Positions 15,919-24,915 are shown, counted from the first letter of the stretch. The stretch: 28,550 nt of DNA from CAZGAH01 sp964523295 (GCA_964523295.1 CAZGAH010000054.1:1-28550); one strand, 5' to 3'. Translations and numbers: made by a program. The notes: generated from the sequence alone by a model not told the origin.

Positions 15919-16129
15919 CTGCGTGCGCCCTGGAGTGTGTAGCCGGCTGCATCCGGCCCTGTTGTAGAAAAAAATACTCAGTTCCGGGCCTGCCGGGCCG
16001 AATCTGGAAGAATCGCTTCGACAGTCGATCCCTCGGACTTTCGAGGGGGGGGGCGCAACGCATCGTCCGGGCACACGACCGGCCCTGGTCCAAGGCGCTG
16101 CGCCCCTGCGTCGAGCCTTGCGGCAGGCC

Positions 16130-17044
16130 TTACCGCTCGCGGCAGCGGGCAACGATCTCGTCGATGACGTAGTCGGCGTCCTTGGCCGGTATCTGGCAAG
16201 TGCCGACCTTGAGATGGCCGCCGCCGCCGTATTCCAGCAGCAGCGCGCCGACATCCACGGAACATGTCCGGTTCAGGATGGAATGACCGAGGGAAATGAC
16301 GATGTTCTGCTGCTGCTTGCCCCACATTGCCTGAAGGCTGATGTTGGCGTCCGGATACATGGCGTAGATGGAAAAGCGGTTGCCCGGGGCAATCTCTTCC
16401 TGTTCGCGCAGATCGAGCACGACGACATTGCCCATGAGTTCCGCCCGTTTGCTGACCATGTCCTGAAAAGAGCGTTCCCGCTGAAAGTAGAGTTCGACGC
16501 GTTCGCGGACATCGGGAACGGCCAGAATCTCGTTCACCGGCATGCTGCGGCAGTACTCGATGAGCGCCTCCATGAGCCGGTAATTGCTGATGGTGAAATA
16601 GCGGTAGCGGCCGAGACCGGTTCTGGGGTCCATGATGAATCCGAGCAGAATCCAGCCGGTCGGGGAGGCAATTTCCTCCCGGGTCAGGTCTCCGCTATCG
16701 ACCTTGTCCACGTAGTGCAGCATCTCGTCGAACTTGGTGCCAAAGCGCTCGTGCCCGCCATAATACTCCCAGATCACACGGGCCGCGCTTTTCGCCGCCT
16801 TGAACGCGCCGTTGAACTGCAGGTTTGGCGCGATGCGGTGCTGTTCGCTGGTGTGATGGTCGAACCACAGGCCGCAGCCTGGTATATAGGGAACGTTGGC
16901 GACGATGTCGTCCGGGTCGCCCGGGTATTTTCCGTCCTGCACGTCCTTGGGGTGTACATACAGCCAGTTGTCCATCAGCCCGAGCTCTTTGAGAAGAACG
17001 GAGCAGGCCAGGCCATCGAAGTCAGCGCGGGTAAGAATTCTCAT
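16130..17044 (-). CDS. DHH-family phosphoesterase (exopolyphosphatase-like)
   Basis: This 304-residue protein has the metal-binding motifs of the DHH superfamily: an N-terminal RADFDGLACSVLLKE loop, GLWFDHH at about residues 59-65, an Asp-rich YVDKVDSGD segment near 112, and the C-terminal DHHA1-type GGGGHLKVGTCQIP. Members hydrolyse phosphodiester or phosphoanhydride bonds (nanoRNA, pAp, cyclic dinucleotides, polyphosphate) with Mn2+. The exact substrate cannot be read from sequence. There is no signal peptide, so it is cytoplasmic. AAGGAGG lies eight bases before ATG 17044, and the gene begins 36 bases after the radical SAM gene, so it is probably co-transcribed with the Memo/AMMECR1 genes. 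Confidence 0.85.
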   Translation of the reverse strand: MRILTRADFDGLACSVLLKELGLMDNWLYVHPKDVQDGKYPGDPDDIVANVPYIPGCGLWFDHHTSEQHRIAPNLQFNGAFKAAKSAARVIWEYYGGHERFGTKFDEMLHYVDKVDSGDLTREEIASPTGWILLGFIMDPRTGLGRYRYFTISNYRLMEALIEYCRSMPVNEILAVPDVRERVELYFQRERSFQDMVSKRAELMGNVVVLDLREQEEIAPGNRFSIYAMYPDANISLQAMWGKQQQNIVISLGHSILNRTCSVDVGALLLEYGGGGHLKVGTCQIPAKDADYVIDEIVARCRER

Positions 17045-17080
17045 CGGAGGCCCTCCTTAGGCCGCAGCAGTGACGAGGAA

Positions 17081-18217
17081 TCAGGTCCATATTCCAGGGA
17101 TGGGATGCCCGCATTTTGCACATTTACCGTCGGCGAAAGCGACCGGGGTGACGCGATACCCGAGCCGCTGAATGCACAGTGTCGAACAGGCCGGACAGAA
17201 GGTGTTTTCCGCCTCGTGCCCGGGAACGTTGCCTACATACACGAACTGGACGCCGGCTTTCAAGGCGATTTCACGCGCGGTTTCCAGGGTTTTCACCGGC
17301 GTCGGAGGAAGGCTGGTGAGCTTGTACTGCGGGTAGAACCGGGAAAAGTGCAGCGGCGTCGCCGGGCCGAGCTTCTGGACGACCCACTCGCTCAAGGTTT
17401 TCAACTCCGCTGGGGAATCGTTCTGTCCGGGCACGATCAGTGTGACGAGTTCCGTATGGATGCCGCGTCGCTTGAGGTGCTCCAGCGTCGCCAGTACGGG
17501 CTCGAGTTCGCCCTCGGTCATGTCCCGGTAGTAGGCCGGCGTGATCCCCTTGAGGTCGATGCAGGCGGCGTCCAGGACGTCGCACAGCGCATCCAGTGGC
17601 TCGGGATTGATGTACCCGTTGGAGTGAATGACGTTGAGCAGCTTCTTCGCCCGCGCCTCGCGACCGATGTCGAGAATGTATTCGAGAAAAACCGTCGGCT
17701 CGACATAGGTGGATGCCACGGAGCGCGAACCGCTCGAACTGGCCAGGGCCGCAATCTCCGCAGGCGGCAGGTCGAAATTCATGGTCTCTTCGGGCCGCGC
17801 CTGTGAAATCTCATAATTCTGGCAGAACTTGCAGTCGAAGTTGCAGCCTGCGGTGGCCAGGGAAAAGGAACGCGTACCCGGCAGCACGTGAAAAAAGGGC
17901 TTCTTTTCGATGGGGTCCACGTTCACGGCGCAGGGGTTGCCGTAAACCAGCGAATACAACTTCCCACCCTGATTTTCGCGCACCTCGCAATAGCCCCGTT
18001 GCCCGGACGCAATCTCGCAGCCGCGGGGGCAGAGCGTACACCGGACAGCCCCGCCGTCGCCCGGAACAAAAAAGGGGGAGAGGTGGCGGCCGATGAACCC
18101 GGACTTCGGCTCCAGGGCCTGCGCCGACCGCAGCGGCGCTACGAACTCCAGAGCCTGCCAGGCGGCGCAACAGGTCGCACCGCGTCCGCAGACGCGGAGA
18201 AAATCGCGACGGTTCAT
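17081..18217 (-). CDS. amrS: AmmeMemoRadiSam-system radical SAM enzyme with a Tat-like signal
   Basis: This 378-residue radical SAM protein has the cluster motif C125-x3-C129-x2-C132 in AGCNFDCKFCQNYEIS. An N-terminal Cys set lies at 60, 63, 67 and 77 (CTLCPRGCEI), and a C-terminal set in FCPACSTLC and CAKCGHP could bind zinc or iron. This layout is the AmmeMemoRadiSam radical SAM enzyme, distantly related to pyruvate formate-lyase activases. The start ATG 18217 follows GGGAG by seven bases. It opens with MNRRDFLRV, a twin-arginine motif, then a weakly hydrophobic stretch and SAQA before the mature part, as in Tat substrates. It is 140 bases downstream of the Memo-AMMECR1 fusion. The reaction catalysed is unknown. 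A Tat signal on a SAM-dependent enzyme is odd, and a cytoplasmic location is not excluded. Confidence 0.88.
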   Translation of the reverse strand: MNRRDFLRVCGRGATCCAAWQALEFVAPLRSAQALEPKSGFIGRHLSPFFVPGDGGAVRCTLCPRGCEIASGQRGYCEVRENQGGKLYSLVYGNPCAVNVDPIEKKPFFHVLPGTRSFSLATAGCNFDCKFCQNYEISQARPEETMNFDLPPAEIAALASSSGSRSVASTYVEPTVFLEYILDIGREARAKKLLNVIHSNGYINPEPLDALCDVLDAACIDLKGITPAYYRDMTEGELEPVLATLEHLKRRGIHTELVTLIVPGQNDSPAELKTLSEWVVQKLGPATPLHFSRFYPQYKLTSLPPTPVKTLETAREIALKAGVQFVYVGNVPGHEAENTFCPACSTLCIQRLGYRVTPVAFADGKCAKCGHPIPGIWT

Positions 18218-18357
18218 GAGCACATCTCCCTGGCGCGGCGTCCGCGAGCGCGTCGCTCCGTGCCGTCCGGTCGCCGTTCGTCCGTGCGCTGTGTTCTGAC
18301 CGTGCGCGCCACTTCCCCCCCTGTATCCTTTCTTACGTCGACACGCGGCGAAACGCC

Positions 18358-19845
18358 TCAAAAAACCTCGGCCGTGAACACATAGAGTTCCGTATCGCCG
18401 TCCTTCCAGGCATCGGGCGGCAATCCGGCCTTGCGGCAGGTATTTTCCAGCAACTGCTCCCGATTCCATCCCTGCTCCGGCGCCACCTGGGGCAGGAGCA
18501 GACCGCTGCGCAGGCCTCGCCGGACAATCAATCCGTGCCTGCCCACCTGCAACTGTTCCGGATCCGCAAGCCGCTGCGGCGCGGAAAGCACGGAAATGTC
18601 CACGCTCAGTTCAGGCAATTCCTCCTTGCTGACCGGAGGAAAGCGCGGGTCTTCGAAAGCGGCTGCCCGGGCCATGCGGGCGATGGTTTCATGCAGCGGG
18701 CTCTGCGCGCCGACGTTGCCGATGCAGCCGCGCAGCTCGCCCTGCCGCTTGAGCGTGACGAACGCGGCTGCGGGCGTTTTCAGGGACTCGGGGAGATCGG
18801 CCGGCGGGTGGTAGCTTTTGCGCTCCAGTCCGGCGGCAATGGCCGCGCGGGCGATGCTGTGCAGCGTCTGCCGCTCGGCCTGCGTATATGTCCCTTCGGT
18901 CGTCTGGTTCGCCGGGGACGGCTGCGCTGGAGCCCCCTGCGTTGGTTTCCCTGCGCTGAAGGCTGCGGCGACGTAGCCCACCACGCGCTCGTGGTCGCCG
19001 GATACGGCGCCGGAATCGGCATAACGCAACACGCGTCCCTGATCGGCGCCGAGCGCCGCAGCGGCGTACATGGTGCTCAGCAGCGGCGCCCCGCCACAGG
19101 CCTCGCAGCTGCGATCGGCCAGGCAGGCCCGCAGTCTGGCCGGATCGAAGGCCGTGATGCTGTCCCGCACCTTCCGGTCCAGCGTGTCGGCTTGGGCGGT
19201 GTCATGAAAGTGGGAAAGGTCCGTGGAGGCGATCACCAGCACCCGGCGCTTTCCCTCGAAGGCGCGGATTGTCGTCACCAAGGCCTTGGACAACCATTGG
19301 CAGGTGACGTCGTTCTGGTCGCCGACGACCAGGGAGACCAGCCTGGCCTTGGGTAAAACGATCTGGAGAAATGGCACCTGTATCTCCACCGCGTGCTCCT
19401 GCGCATGAGCGGGCGCGTAGGCGCGAATGCGCGGCTCGGCGGATTGCAGGGCCGCGATGAATTCGGCGTCTGCCTGCGCCACGCCCAAGGGGGTGCGGTA
19501 GTCGGCCGTATCGACGGAGACCCCGTCAAAGGCGACCCGATGGCTCGGCGCGATGACCACGACCGTATCGAAGGGCTGCTTCTGCAACAGCGCGTAGCCC
19601 CAGGCCGCGACCGGGCCGGAATAGGGCAGCCCGGCGTGGGGAACGACCAGGGCGACGAGTCTGCCCTCGATGGCCGGGCTCGCCTGGCTGAGAAAGGACG
19701 AAAGCAGGGCGCGCAGCTCCGACTCGTGCTCCGGGTACCAGCTTCCTGCCAGTACGGGCGAGCGGACCTGCCCGGAGAAGGCCGGCACGGCAACGCCGGC
19801 CATGGCCGTTGCCAGGAGCAGTATCACCAGAAAAAGCGAACGCAT
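18358..19845 (-). CDS. Exported fusion of Memo-like (protein B) and AMMECR1 (protein A) domains
   Basis: The 495-residue protein starts at ATG 19845 after a GGGGGG stretch. Residues 1-24 form a Sec-type signal (MRSLFLVILLLATAMAG), with likely cleavage near AFS/G. Residues about 26-290 are a Memo domain, the extradiol-dioxygenase-like fold with VVPHAGLPYSGP (His70), APSH (His102), QEHAVEIQVPFLQ, DLSHFHD and a Cys in EACGGAPLLSTMYAA. After a Pro-rich linker, residues about 320-495 form an AMMECR1 domain with the invariant LRGCIG at about 371-376 and ARAAAFEDPRFPPV. All three AmmeMemoRadiSam modules are therefore encoded in two adjacent genes. Their joint function is unknown. The signal peptide places this protein outside the cytoplasm. 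The frame stays open upstream of 19845, but only this ATG gives a normal signal peptide. Confidence 0.88.
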   Translation of the reverse strand: MRSLFLVILLLATAMAGVAVPAFSGQVRSPVLAGSWYPEHESELRALLSSFLSQASPAIEGRLVALVVPHAGLPYSGPVAAWGYALLQKQPFDTVVVIAPSHRVAFDGVSVDTADYRTPLGVAQADAEFIAALQSAEPRIRAYAPAHAQEHAVEIQVPFLQIVLPKARLVSLVVGDQNDVTCQWLSKALVTTIRAFEGKRRVLVIASTDLSHFHDTAQADTLDRKVRDSITAFDPARLRACLADRSCEACGGAPLLSTMYAAAALGADQGRVLRYADSGAVSGDHERVVGYVAAAFSAGKPTQGAPAQPSPANQTTEGTYTQAERQTLHSIARAAIAAGLERKSYHPPADLPESLKTPAAAFVTLKRQGELRGCIGNVGAQSPLHETIARMARAAAFEDPRFPPVSKEELPELSVDISVLSAPQRLADPEQLQVGRHGLIVRRGLRSGLLLPQVAPEQGWNREQLLENTCRKAGLPPDAWKDGDTELYVFTAEVF

Positions 19846-20080
19846 ACGCCAGCCCCCCGTGGCTCGTGCCGGGCAGCACGGTTTCGGCGAATACCAGGAG
19901 ATATGGTCCCCTGCCGGTTTCCCCGTTGTCGCCCCGGGAGGCCGACAAGTCCTCCCGCCCGGCCAGGATCTCACTTGCGTTGCGTATACGCCGCATTACC
20001 GCCGGGGGCAAGCAGTTCGCACGGCCGCGCCCTCCGCCCGGCTCCTGGTTCCGCGCGGCTGCTTCCGGGCGAAGACCAGA

Positions 20081-22204
20081 CTACTTGATCGCCTTGAGCT
20101 TGCCCGTATTGACGTTGTTCAGGCTTTGCAGGACGCGCGTACACAGGGCCACGAGCCGGGGATGTCCCAGAAAGGCCGGCGAGGCGACATAGTCGGTAAA
20201 ACGCCAGGCCAGCATGGCCATTCGGCTGGCTGCTTCGTCATGGGGCTCCGGGGACGAGAGCACGCGGAGTATTTCCAGTGCTGACTGCTGAAAGCCTACC
20301 GCTTCCGTCGCAATTTCCGTGTTGTCTCGCCGTTGCAACACCTGCTCGAGAAACCCGGCCAGCTTCGTCATTTCTGGCTTGTTCGCGGCCTTCAGCACGC
20401 CGATGACCGGGGGAAGAAAGTTCATGATCACGGTATCGGCAAGAACGGCGTGCTGTTGAAAAAAGGCCGGGGTTTTGCCTGCCGTCTGCATGAGCAGCTG
20501 CATGGCCTTGGCCTTGTCCTTGGCCAACAGCAATACATCGAGGCTTTCCTGACGGGTCAGGGCCTGAATCTGTTCATCGGAACCGCCTTGGGGAGCTGCG
20601 GGGTTGGCGAACGGGCTGAAAAGCTGCAAAAGCCGCCGCAGTACGGGCGTTAGCGTGGGGTTGCGGTAGAAATTCCTGTCCAGAGGCAGATCGGGATCGA
20701 TGAACAATGCCCGGGCAATGGCCCCGCCGGCCTGGGCAGCGTCCTCGTTCTCGCTGAAGGCAACGGCCATATTGAAATAAATGGCCGCGCGGTTGGGAGG
20801 CGAGTGCCCGAGCAGGCGCTGGTAGATGCCTATAGCCTCGCGGGGACCGCTATGACGCCTGGTATACTGGCCCAGATAGATGATCTCTTTGCAGGCCTCG
20901 TCCCGGGCGTCCTGATCTTCCATCGCTTTGTACAACAGCTTCTCGGCGCGCTCGAAGTCTCCTGCGTGGAGCGCAGCCTCGGCCATGAAGATGATCTGCT
21001 GGCCGGAAAGTTCCGAAAGCGGCTTGCCCTTGATCATCAACAGCGAGTCCCGGGCCATGGAAGAGAGCTTTTTGACGGCCGGGTGCTCGTTGCCGAGCAC
21101 GGCGGGCAAATCCAGCTTGAGGATTTCGCCGGCGATGCGCATGACCGCGTTGATGTTCTTCTCCCGGCTCGCACCGGGCGCGGCATCGGGGCGATCAACG
21201 TCTTCGGCCTTGACCAGTGCCTTCCCGAAATTCGCTACCGCCTCGGCCATCAGGGCCGCGACCTCGGGGCTGGACGGCGATTCCCCGCGCGCCAGCCGGT
21301 CCTGCACCTGCAGGATGCGTACGCAGGCAATCTCCTTGTTCGGCTCGGGCAGCGTCTCGGCGACCTCTTCTGCCTGGCGAAATCGCTCCAGGGCATGGGG
21401 ATACTTGCGCGTACGCATGTACACCCGTCCGCTTTCCAGGTATGCCCGCGGGTCCGCCGGATAGAGTTCTATGGCCTTTTTATAGCACTGAATGGATTTT
21501 TCCAGCTCGTTGGCTTCCTTGAACTCCGAGGCCTGCTGCATCCATTTTTCCGCCTCCACCTTTCGTTCGACAAGCTTTCTCTCCTCCCATTTTCCCATCA
21601 AGGTATCCAGGGAGCTGCTGCGGTGCGGGAGAAAATCCATGAGATAGTCCCGGAGTTCGCGAAAGCGTTCCAGGACCTGGCGTTGCATGGCCTCCCGGCG
21701 TTTGCGCGGATGCATGCCCTGGGTCAAGGGGTCCTGTTTTTTCAGGATGAACACCCCGTTGACGCCGTATTCCGCCAGCGAGAGAATCACTTTTTCCCGT
21801 TTGTGAATGAATTCGATGTCTTCGAAGACCGGGACGCAACGGGCGAGCGTATGCATCAATTCGGTCCGGCTCCTGGAAACGAGCGGGCCGACGGAAGCGA
21901 AGAACTCCGCCCAATCCTTGGCCATTTTCACCTTTGATGTCTGATCGTAGACTTCAAGAGGAGGCTGAATAAAAAAAAGACCGCCCTTGTTGCGCAGCAG
22001 CAGCGAGGCCAGTTCTTTTATACTGGCGACATAGACGGGATTGACCGGGTGGACGGTGAGGTTGGTAAACTTGAGGGTAGTGAAGATCAGTCGCAACTGC
22101 TCGCGCAGCATCTGGGGCATGACCCAGATGTGGATCGGCTCGTTGCGAAACGGTCCAAGAGGGTCCCCGGAGTCGGCGACATCGATTCGTGCTTCTGTTT
22201 CCAT
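20081..22204 (-). CDS. TPR protein with N-terminal pseudo-receiver-like domain
   Basis: Up to 707 residues, with no signal peptide or membrane helices. Residues about 24-165 look like a response-regulator receiver fold: IHIWVMPQ as first strand, LLLRNKGGLFFIQPPL where the phospho-Asp strand would be, and GVNGVFILKKQ resembling the conserved Lys region. I cannot see a clear phospho-acceptor Asp, so it may be a pseudo-receiver. Tetratricopeptide repeats follow, clearest at about 218-285 (FKEANELEKSIQCYKKAIEL, then YLESGRVYMRTRKYPHALER) and again near 430-480. The C-terminal 200 residues are helical and unassigned. The start is uncertain: ATG 22204 has no Shine-Dalgarno, and the frame is open a further 12 codons upstream to a CTG. 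The gene follows the 519-residue protein by about 420 bases. Confidence 0.7.
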   Translation of the reverse strand: METEARIDVADSGDPLGPFRNEPIHIWVMPQMLREQLRLIFTTLKFTNLTVHPVNPVYVASIKELASLLLRNKGGLFFIQPPLEVYDQTSKVKMAKDWAEFFASVGPLVSRSRTELMHTLARCVPVFEDIEFIHKREKVILSLAEYGVNGVFILKKQDPLTQGMHPRKRREAMQRQVLERFRELRDYLMDFLPHRSSSLDTLMGKWEERKLVERKVEAEKWMQQASEFKEANELEKSIQCYKKAIELYPADPRAYLESGRVYMRTRKYPHALERFRQAEEVAETLPEPNKEIACVRILQVQDRLARGESPSSPEVAALMAEAVANFGKALVKAEDVDRPDAAPGASREKNINAVMRIAGEILKLDLPAVLGNEHPAVKKLSSMARDSLLMIKGKPLSELSGQQIIFMAEAALHAGDFERAEKLLYKAMEDQDARDEACKEIIYLGQYTRRHSGPREAIGIYQRLLGHSPPNRAAIYFNMAVAFSENEDAAQAGGAIARALFIDPDLPLDRNFYRNPTLTPVLRRLLQLFSPFANPAAPQGGSDEQIQALTRQESLDVLLLAKDKAKAMQLLMQTAGKTPAFFQQHAVLADTVIMNFLPPVIGVLKAANKPEMTKLAGFLEQVLQRRDNTEIATEAVGFQQSALEILRVLSSPEPHDEAASRMAMLAWRFTDYVASPAFLGHPRLVALCTRVLQSLNNVNTGKLKAIK

Positions 22205-22621
22205 GCAGACCAGGGCAACCAGATTGTTCGCGGCCTTCAGTCACCGCAACGTGCGACGGTCGCGCAATCACACTTCCGCCCTCCCCGAGATCGTGCCGGA
22301 TTCGTGCGCGTAGACCCTGCCATATCCAGGCGAGCGCCGCTCCCCCCCCAGGAGCCGGAACAGCCCGCAGTCATCCCGGATGGATACCCGGCCTGATGGC
22401 AAAGACTGCTCCAGGGACAGGGTTGCCATGCCTGGCCCCTTGTTGCCGCATTCGCCGTGACGGGTATCTCCGGTCGTTCTAGCTATGATGATTCCGGGAA
22501 CCACGTCAAGGACGACGTTTCGCTGAATCCGACAGGCCGGGAGGGCGTTTCCGTAACAGCCCGACGGCGCTGCGGTGATTGCGGTACAGACAAGTACGCA
22601 AAGAGGTATGGCTGCGCTGCG
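22205..22621. other. 417-base intergenic region
   Basis: This lies between two minus-strand genes and has no convincing coding frame. It holds one possible promoter (22480-22507). I looked for a cyclic-di-GMP riboswitch core and for a terminator and found neither. Confidence 0.6.
22480..22507 (-). promoter_or_regulatory. Weak candidate promoter of the TPR gene
   Basis: On the minus strand, TTGACG (22507-22502), a 16-base spacer and CATAGC (22485-22480). The -35 box is good and the -10 box is poor. If real, the leader would be about 270 bases. Confidence 0.3.
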
Positions 22622-24181
22622 TCAAGCCGCCATAATGCCGTATTTATAGAGAATTTCAGCAAGGCCGCGCTTGAGGTCCGGCGTGGAACGGAGAATCGCG
22701 CCGAGCTTGATGATGACGAAAAAATCGATCTTGAAACCGGCGTTGGCCCAGGCCTCCAGGAGTTTTTCCTGAACGTAGGGTTCGATTTGCAGCAAGCCAA
22801 AACCCTGCTTCAACGTCTCTTTGCTGAGACAGACGAACTCGAGCATTCCCGGCGACGTGTTGTCCGGCCTGAACAGTTTATTTTTCTGAATTCTGCTCAG
22901 GCCGATGCTGTAGAGTTCGTCCAGCATGTCTTCAGTGATTCGGCGCCGATGGGTCTTCCGGATGTCGATCTTGTCCTTTTTGTCCGCGCTCTTCCTCTTC
23001 AGAAGATTCATGAAATAGGCCTCGAGCATGTACATGTAGGTATTGTATATTGCGCTCGGAGTGAACAGTCGGATGCTTGAGAATATGGTCTCCAACTCGT
23101 CGGGTTGAAAGATGGACATGTTTTTCACGGAAAAAACATTGACGGCGGCATTGAAGTCCTTGGAAATGGTGTCGTAGGCCATGGCAGCGCCCAGAGCGCT
23201 GGCCAGAAGCTGCTCCTTGACCTGGTCGAGGCTCTCCTTGAGCGCCAGTTTGTTCATCGGCAGCTTGCTGACTTCCTCCCAGTTCATGTCGTCCAGTACC
23301 TCATCGACGGCCAGACGCTTGTAATCCAGGGCAGCCTGGTCCAGGCAGACAATGGCCGTTACCTGGGTGAGTTCCTCGGAACTGGCAGTGTCGGGAAGAA
23401 AAAGATGCTTCGTACTGGCCATGTGTTCGGAAACAATCTGCTTGATGCGCTTGAGTTCAAACTCATGGACATTCGTTTCAACATAATAGCTTTGATCTTT
23501 ATGTCTTTGCCATTGTAGCTCTTCGCGTTTTATCTCAGTCAATATATTATCGAAAGGAAAATTCAATACAACGGTCGTCTTTGTTCTCGAATAGGAAAAT
23601 CTGGATTTTGCGACAATTCGTTCGTAGGCCTTGTCCGTCACCTTCCGGATGAAGGTGTCGATTGTCGTGCGCCAGAACGCTGCCGAAAATTCGACCCGGT
23701 CGCAGATCTCCCGATAGACCCCCTCGACGCGCTTGCCGAAAATCGAAATGATAATCTCCTCGAAGGCGTTGAGTATGACGGCCTGGACCCGGATGACGGC
23801 CTGGACGAGCTTGGCCAGAAGATCGTCCGAAACCAACAGCCGGTTGACAGCCCCCGCCCGCTTATCATCAAAGTCTTCCTCTTCGCCCGGAGCCAGACTC
23901 GCGTATCGGGCGACATCGGCGGTAAAGCCCTGAATGATGTTCTGGATGTACTTGAAGCGTTCGAATTTAAACGAGCGCAGGCAGATAATGTTTACAATAG
24001 ACGTCTGCTGCAAGAAATTCTCGGAAAGATCACTGAAATGGCCCTGGTTGACCTTGACGAATTCAAGCAGCATTTCGCGCTCGAGAAAGTCCTGGGAGGC
24101 ATTGTTTTCTTTCAGGGAAAGATATTTATCTGCGTAGGCGTCAATTCGAAGTTGATCGCCTTCTTGCACTGGATCATTCAT
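22622..24181 (-). CDS. Protein of unknown function, 519 residues, helical
   Basis: I do not recognise a family. The protein is charged, rich in Leu, Lys and Glu, and looks largely alpha-helical, with no signal peptide or convincing membrane segment. Visible stretches include RIDAYADKYLSLKE at the start, FWRTTIDTFIRKVTDKAYER in the middle, and KDKIDIRKTHRRRITEDMLD near residue 410. ATG 24181 is preceded by AT-rich sequence without a Shine-Dalgarno, which is unusual for this window. It begins 71 bases after the MshEN-like gene and probably shares its transcript. The good codon structure and the lack of frame breaks over 1.5 kb support a real gene. Its context suggests a partner of the MshEN-like and pseudo-receiver proteins. 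Confidence 0.8.
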   Translation of the reverse strand: MNDPVQEGDQLRIDAYADKYLSLKENNASQDFLEREMLLEFVKVNQGHFSDLSENFLQQTSIVNIICLRSFKFERFKYIQNIIQGFTADVARYASLAPGEEEDFDDKRAGAVNRLLVSDDLLAKLVQAVIRVQAVILNAFEEIIISIFGKRVEGVYREICDRVEFSAAFWRTTIDTFIRKVTDKAYERIVAKSRFSYSRTKTTVVLNFPFDNILTEIKREELQWQRHKDQSYYVETNVHEFELKRIKQIVSEHMASTKHLFLPDTASSEELTQVTAIVCLDQAALDYKRLAVDEVLDDMNWEEVSKLPMNKLALKESLDQVKEQLLASALGAAMAYDTISKDFNAAVNVFSVKNMSIFQPDELETIFSSIRLFTPSAIYNTYMYMLEAYFMNLLKRKSADKKDKIDIRKTHRRRITEDMLDELYSIGLSRIQKNKLFRPDNTSPGMLEFVCLSKETLKQGFGLLQIEPYVQEKLLEAWANAGFKIDFFVIIKLGAILRSTPDLKRGLAEILYKYGIMAA

Positions 24182-24252
24182 AGAATTATTCGAGTGTTAT
24201 ATGGAACGTGCACTCCGGTTTTTCTCCAGCAGCAGCGCCAAAAAATGGCGGC

Positions 24253-24795
24253 TCAACCTTTGAACTGTTCCTGCAATATGTTCCAAAGATTATGCAATTC
24301 GTCATCTGGAATCCGCAACGTCTTTTCACGAATATCATAATGAAAAAAAGTAGGAAAAAAGATGTCACCTTTATCTTTAAAGGTAATGTCCAGATGAATT
24401 TTCAGGCCCATGCTTACGGAACTGGAGCGGCTGCTGGTGGACAAGGCGCCGAATTCGCTGATCATTACCAGCGTTTCCGTTGTCGTACGGGTATATTCCT
24501 GGGGTCGGATCACGACGAAATTGATGGTTGGAGGATTGGGCGAAGACGCGAAAAAGGCCGAGAGTTCGCGCATGTAGGCGGCATTGGCCACCGGGAGCAG
24601 AATGTCCTGGATGAATATGGCCTCGATGCGCTCCTGGGAGACGTGGTACAGACTGGTAATAATCTCCCCGAGCAGTCTGGGATTGGATTCGCCCTTTTGT
24701 ACGTCGAGCGCGACCTCGAGCTGCCTGCGCGTGACGACCCCCGAAAGGACAAGAATTTCACCTAACTGCCTGAATGCCAAGGTGTCATCGATCAT
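24253..24795 (-). CDS. Small protein with N-terminal MshEN-like (GspE/PilB N-terminal) domain
   Basis: This 180-residue protein has a duplicated helix pattern at residues 11-30 (LGEILVLSGVVTRRQLEVAL) and 41-60 (LLGEIITSLYHVSQERIEAI). It matches the two half-repeats of the MshEN/T2SSE_N domain found before the ATPase domain of GspE, PilB and MshE. In MshE that domain binds cyclic di-GMP through the R-LG-x2-LV-x2-G-x-I/V-S/T-x2-Q-L pattern. Here most positions are kept, with Gln replacing the leading Arg. There is no ATPase domain. The C-terminal 110 residues (TINFVVIRPQEYTRTT, IHLDITFKDKGDIFFPTFF) are beta-rich and unassigned. AGGAG lies seven bases before ATG 24795. It could be a nucleotide receptor acting with the two downstream proteins. 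Confidence 0.72.
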   Translation of the reverse strand: MIDDTLAFRQLGEILVLSGVVTRRQLEVALDVQKGESNPRLLGEIITSLYHVSQERIEAIFIQDILLPVANAAYMRELSAFFASSPNPPTINFVVIRPQEYTRTTTETLVMISEFGALSTSSRSSSVSMGLKIHLDITFKDKGDIFFPTFFHYDIREKTLRIPDDELHNLWNILQEQFKG

Positions 24796-24899
24796 CGCCG
24801 CTCCTGATTATGCACCCATGCTCTGCTATTGTTCGCTCTTCCCCCCCGACGATGGTTCGCCGCCGCCGAATGTCGCCCCCTGCGAGAAGCCCCCTTTCC

Positions 24900-24915
24900 G
24901 GCATAGCCAGCGCCA
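24900..24915 (-). promoter_or_regulatory. Possible sigma54 promoter upstream of the MshEN-like gene
   Basis: The minus strand reads TGGCGCTGGCTATGCC, with GG and GC exactly ten bases apart and close to the sigma54 consensus TGGCACG-N4-TTGC. It lies about 105 bases before the start codon. The call is by eye, and no enhancer site was identified. Confidence 0.35.

Noticed and set aside
16030..16060. CCTCG-GACTTT-CGAGG hairpin and G run between rpsT and the DHH gene
   Set aside because: The stem is short and no T run follows on either strand, so it is not supported as a terminator.
22205..22621. A cyclic-di-GMP riboswitch in the leader of the TPR gene
   Set aside because: This was considered because of the MshEN-like neighbour, but I could not find the conserved core or tetraloop-receptor pattern.
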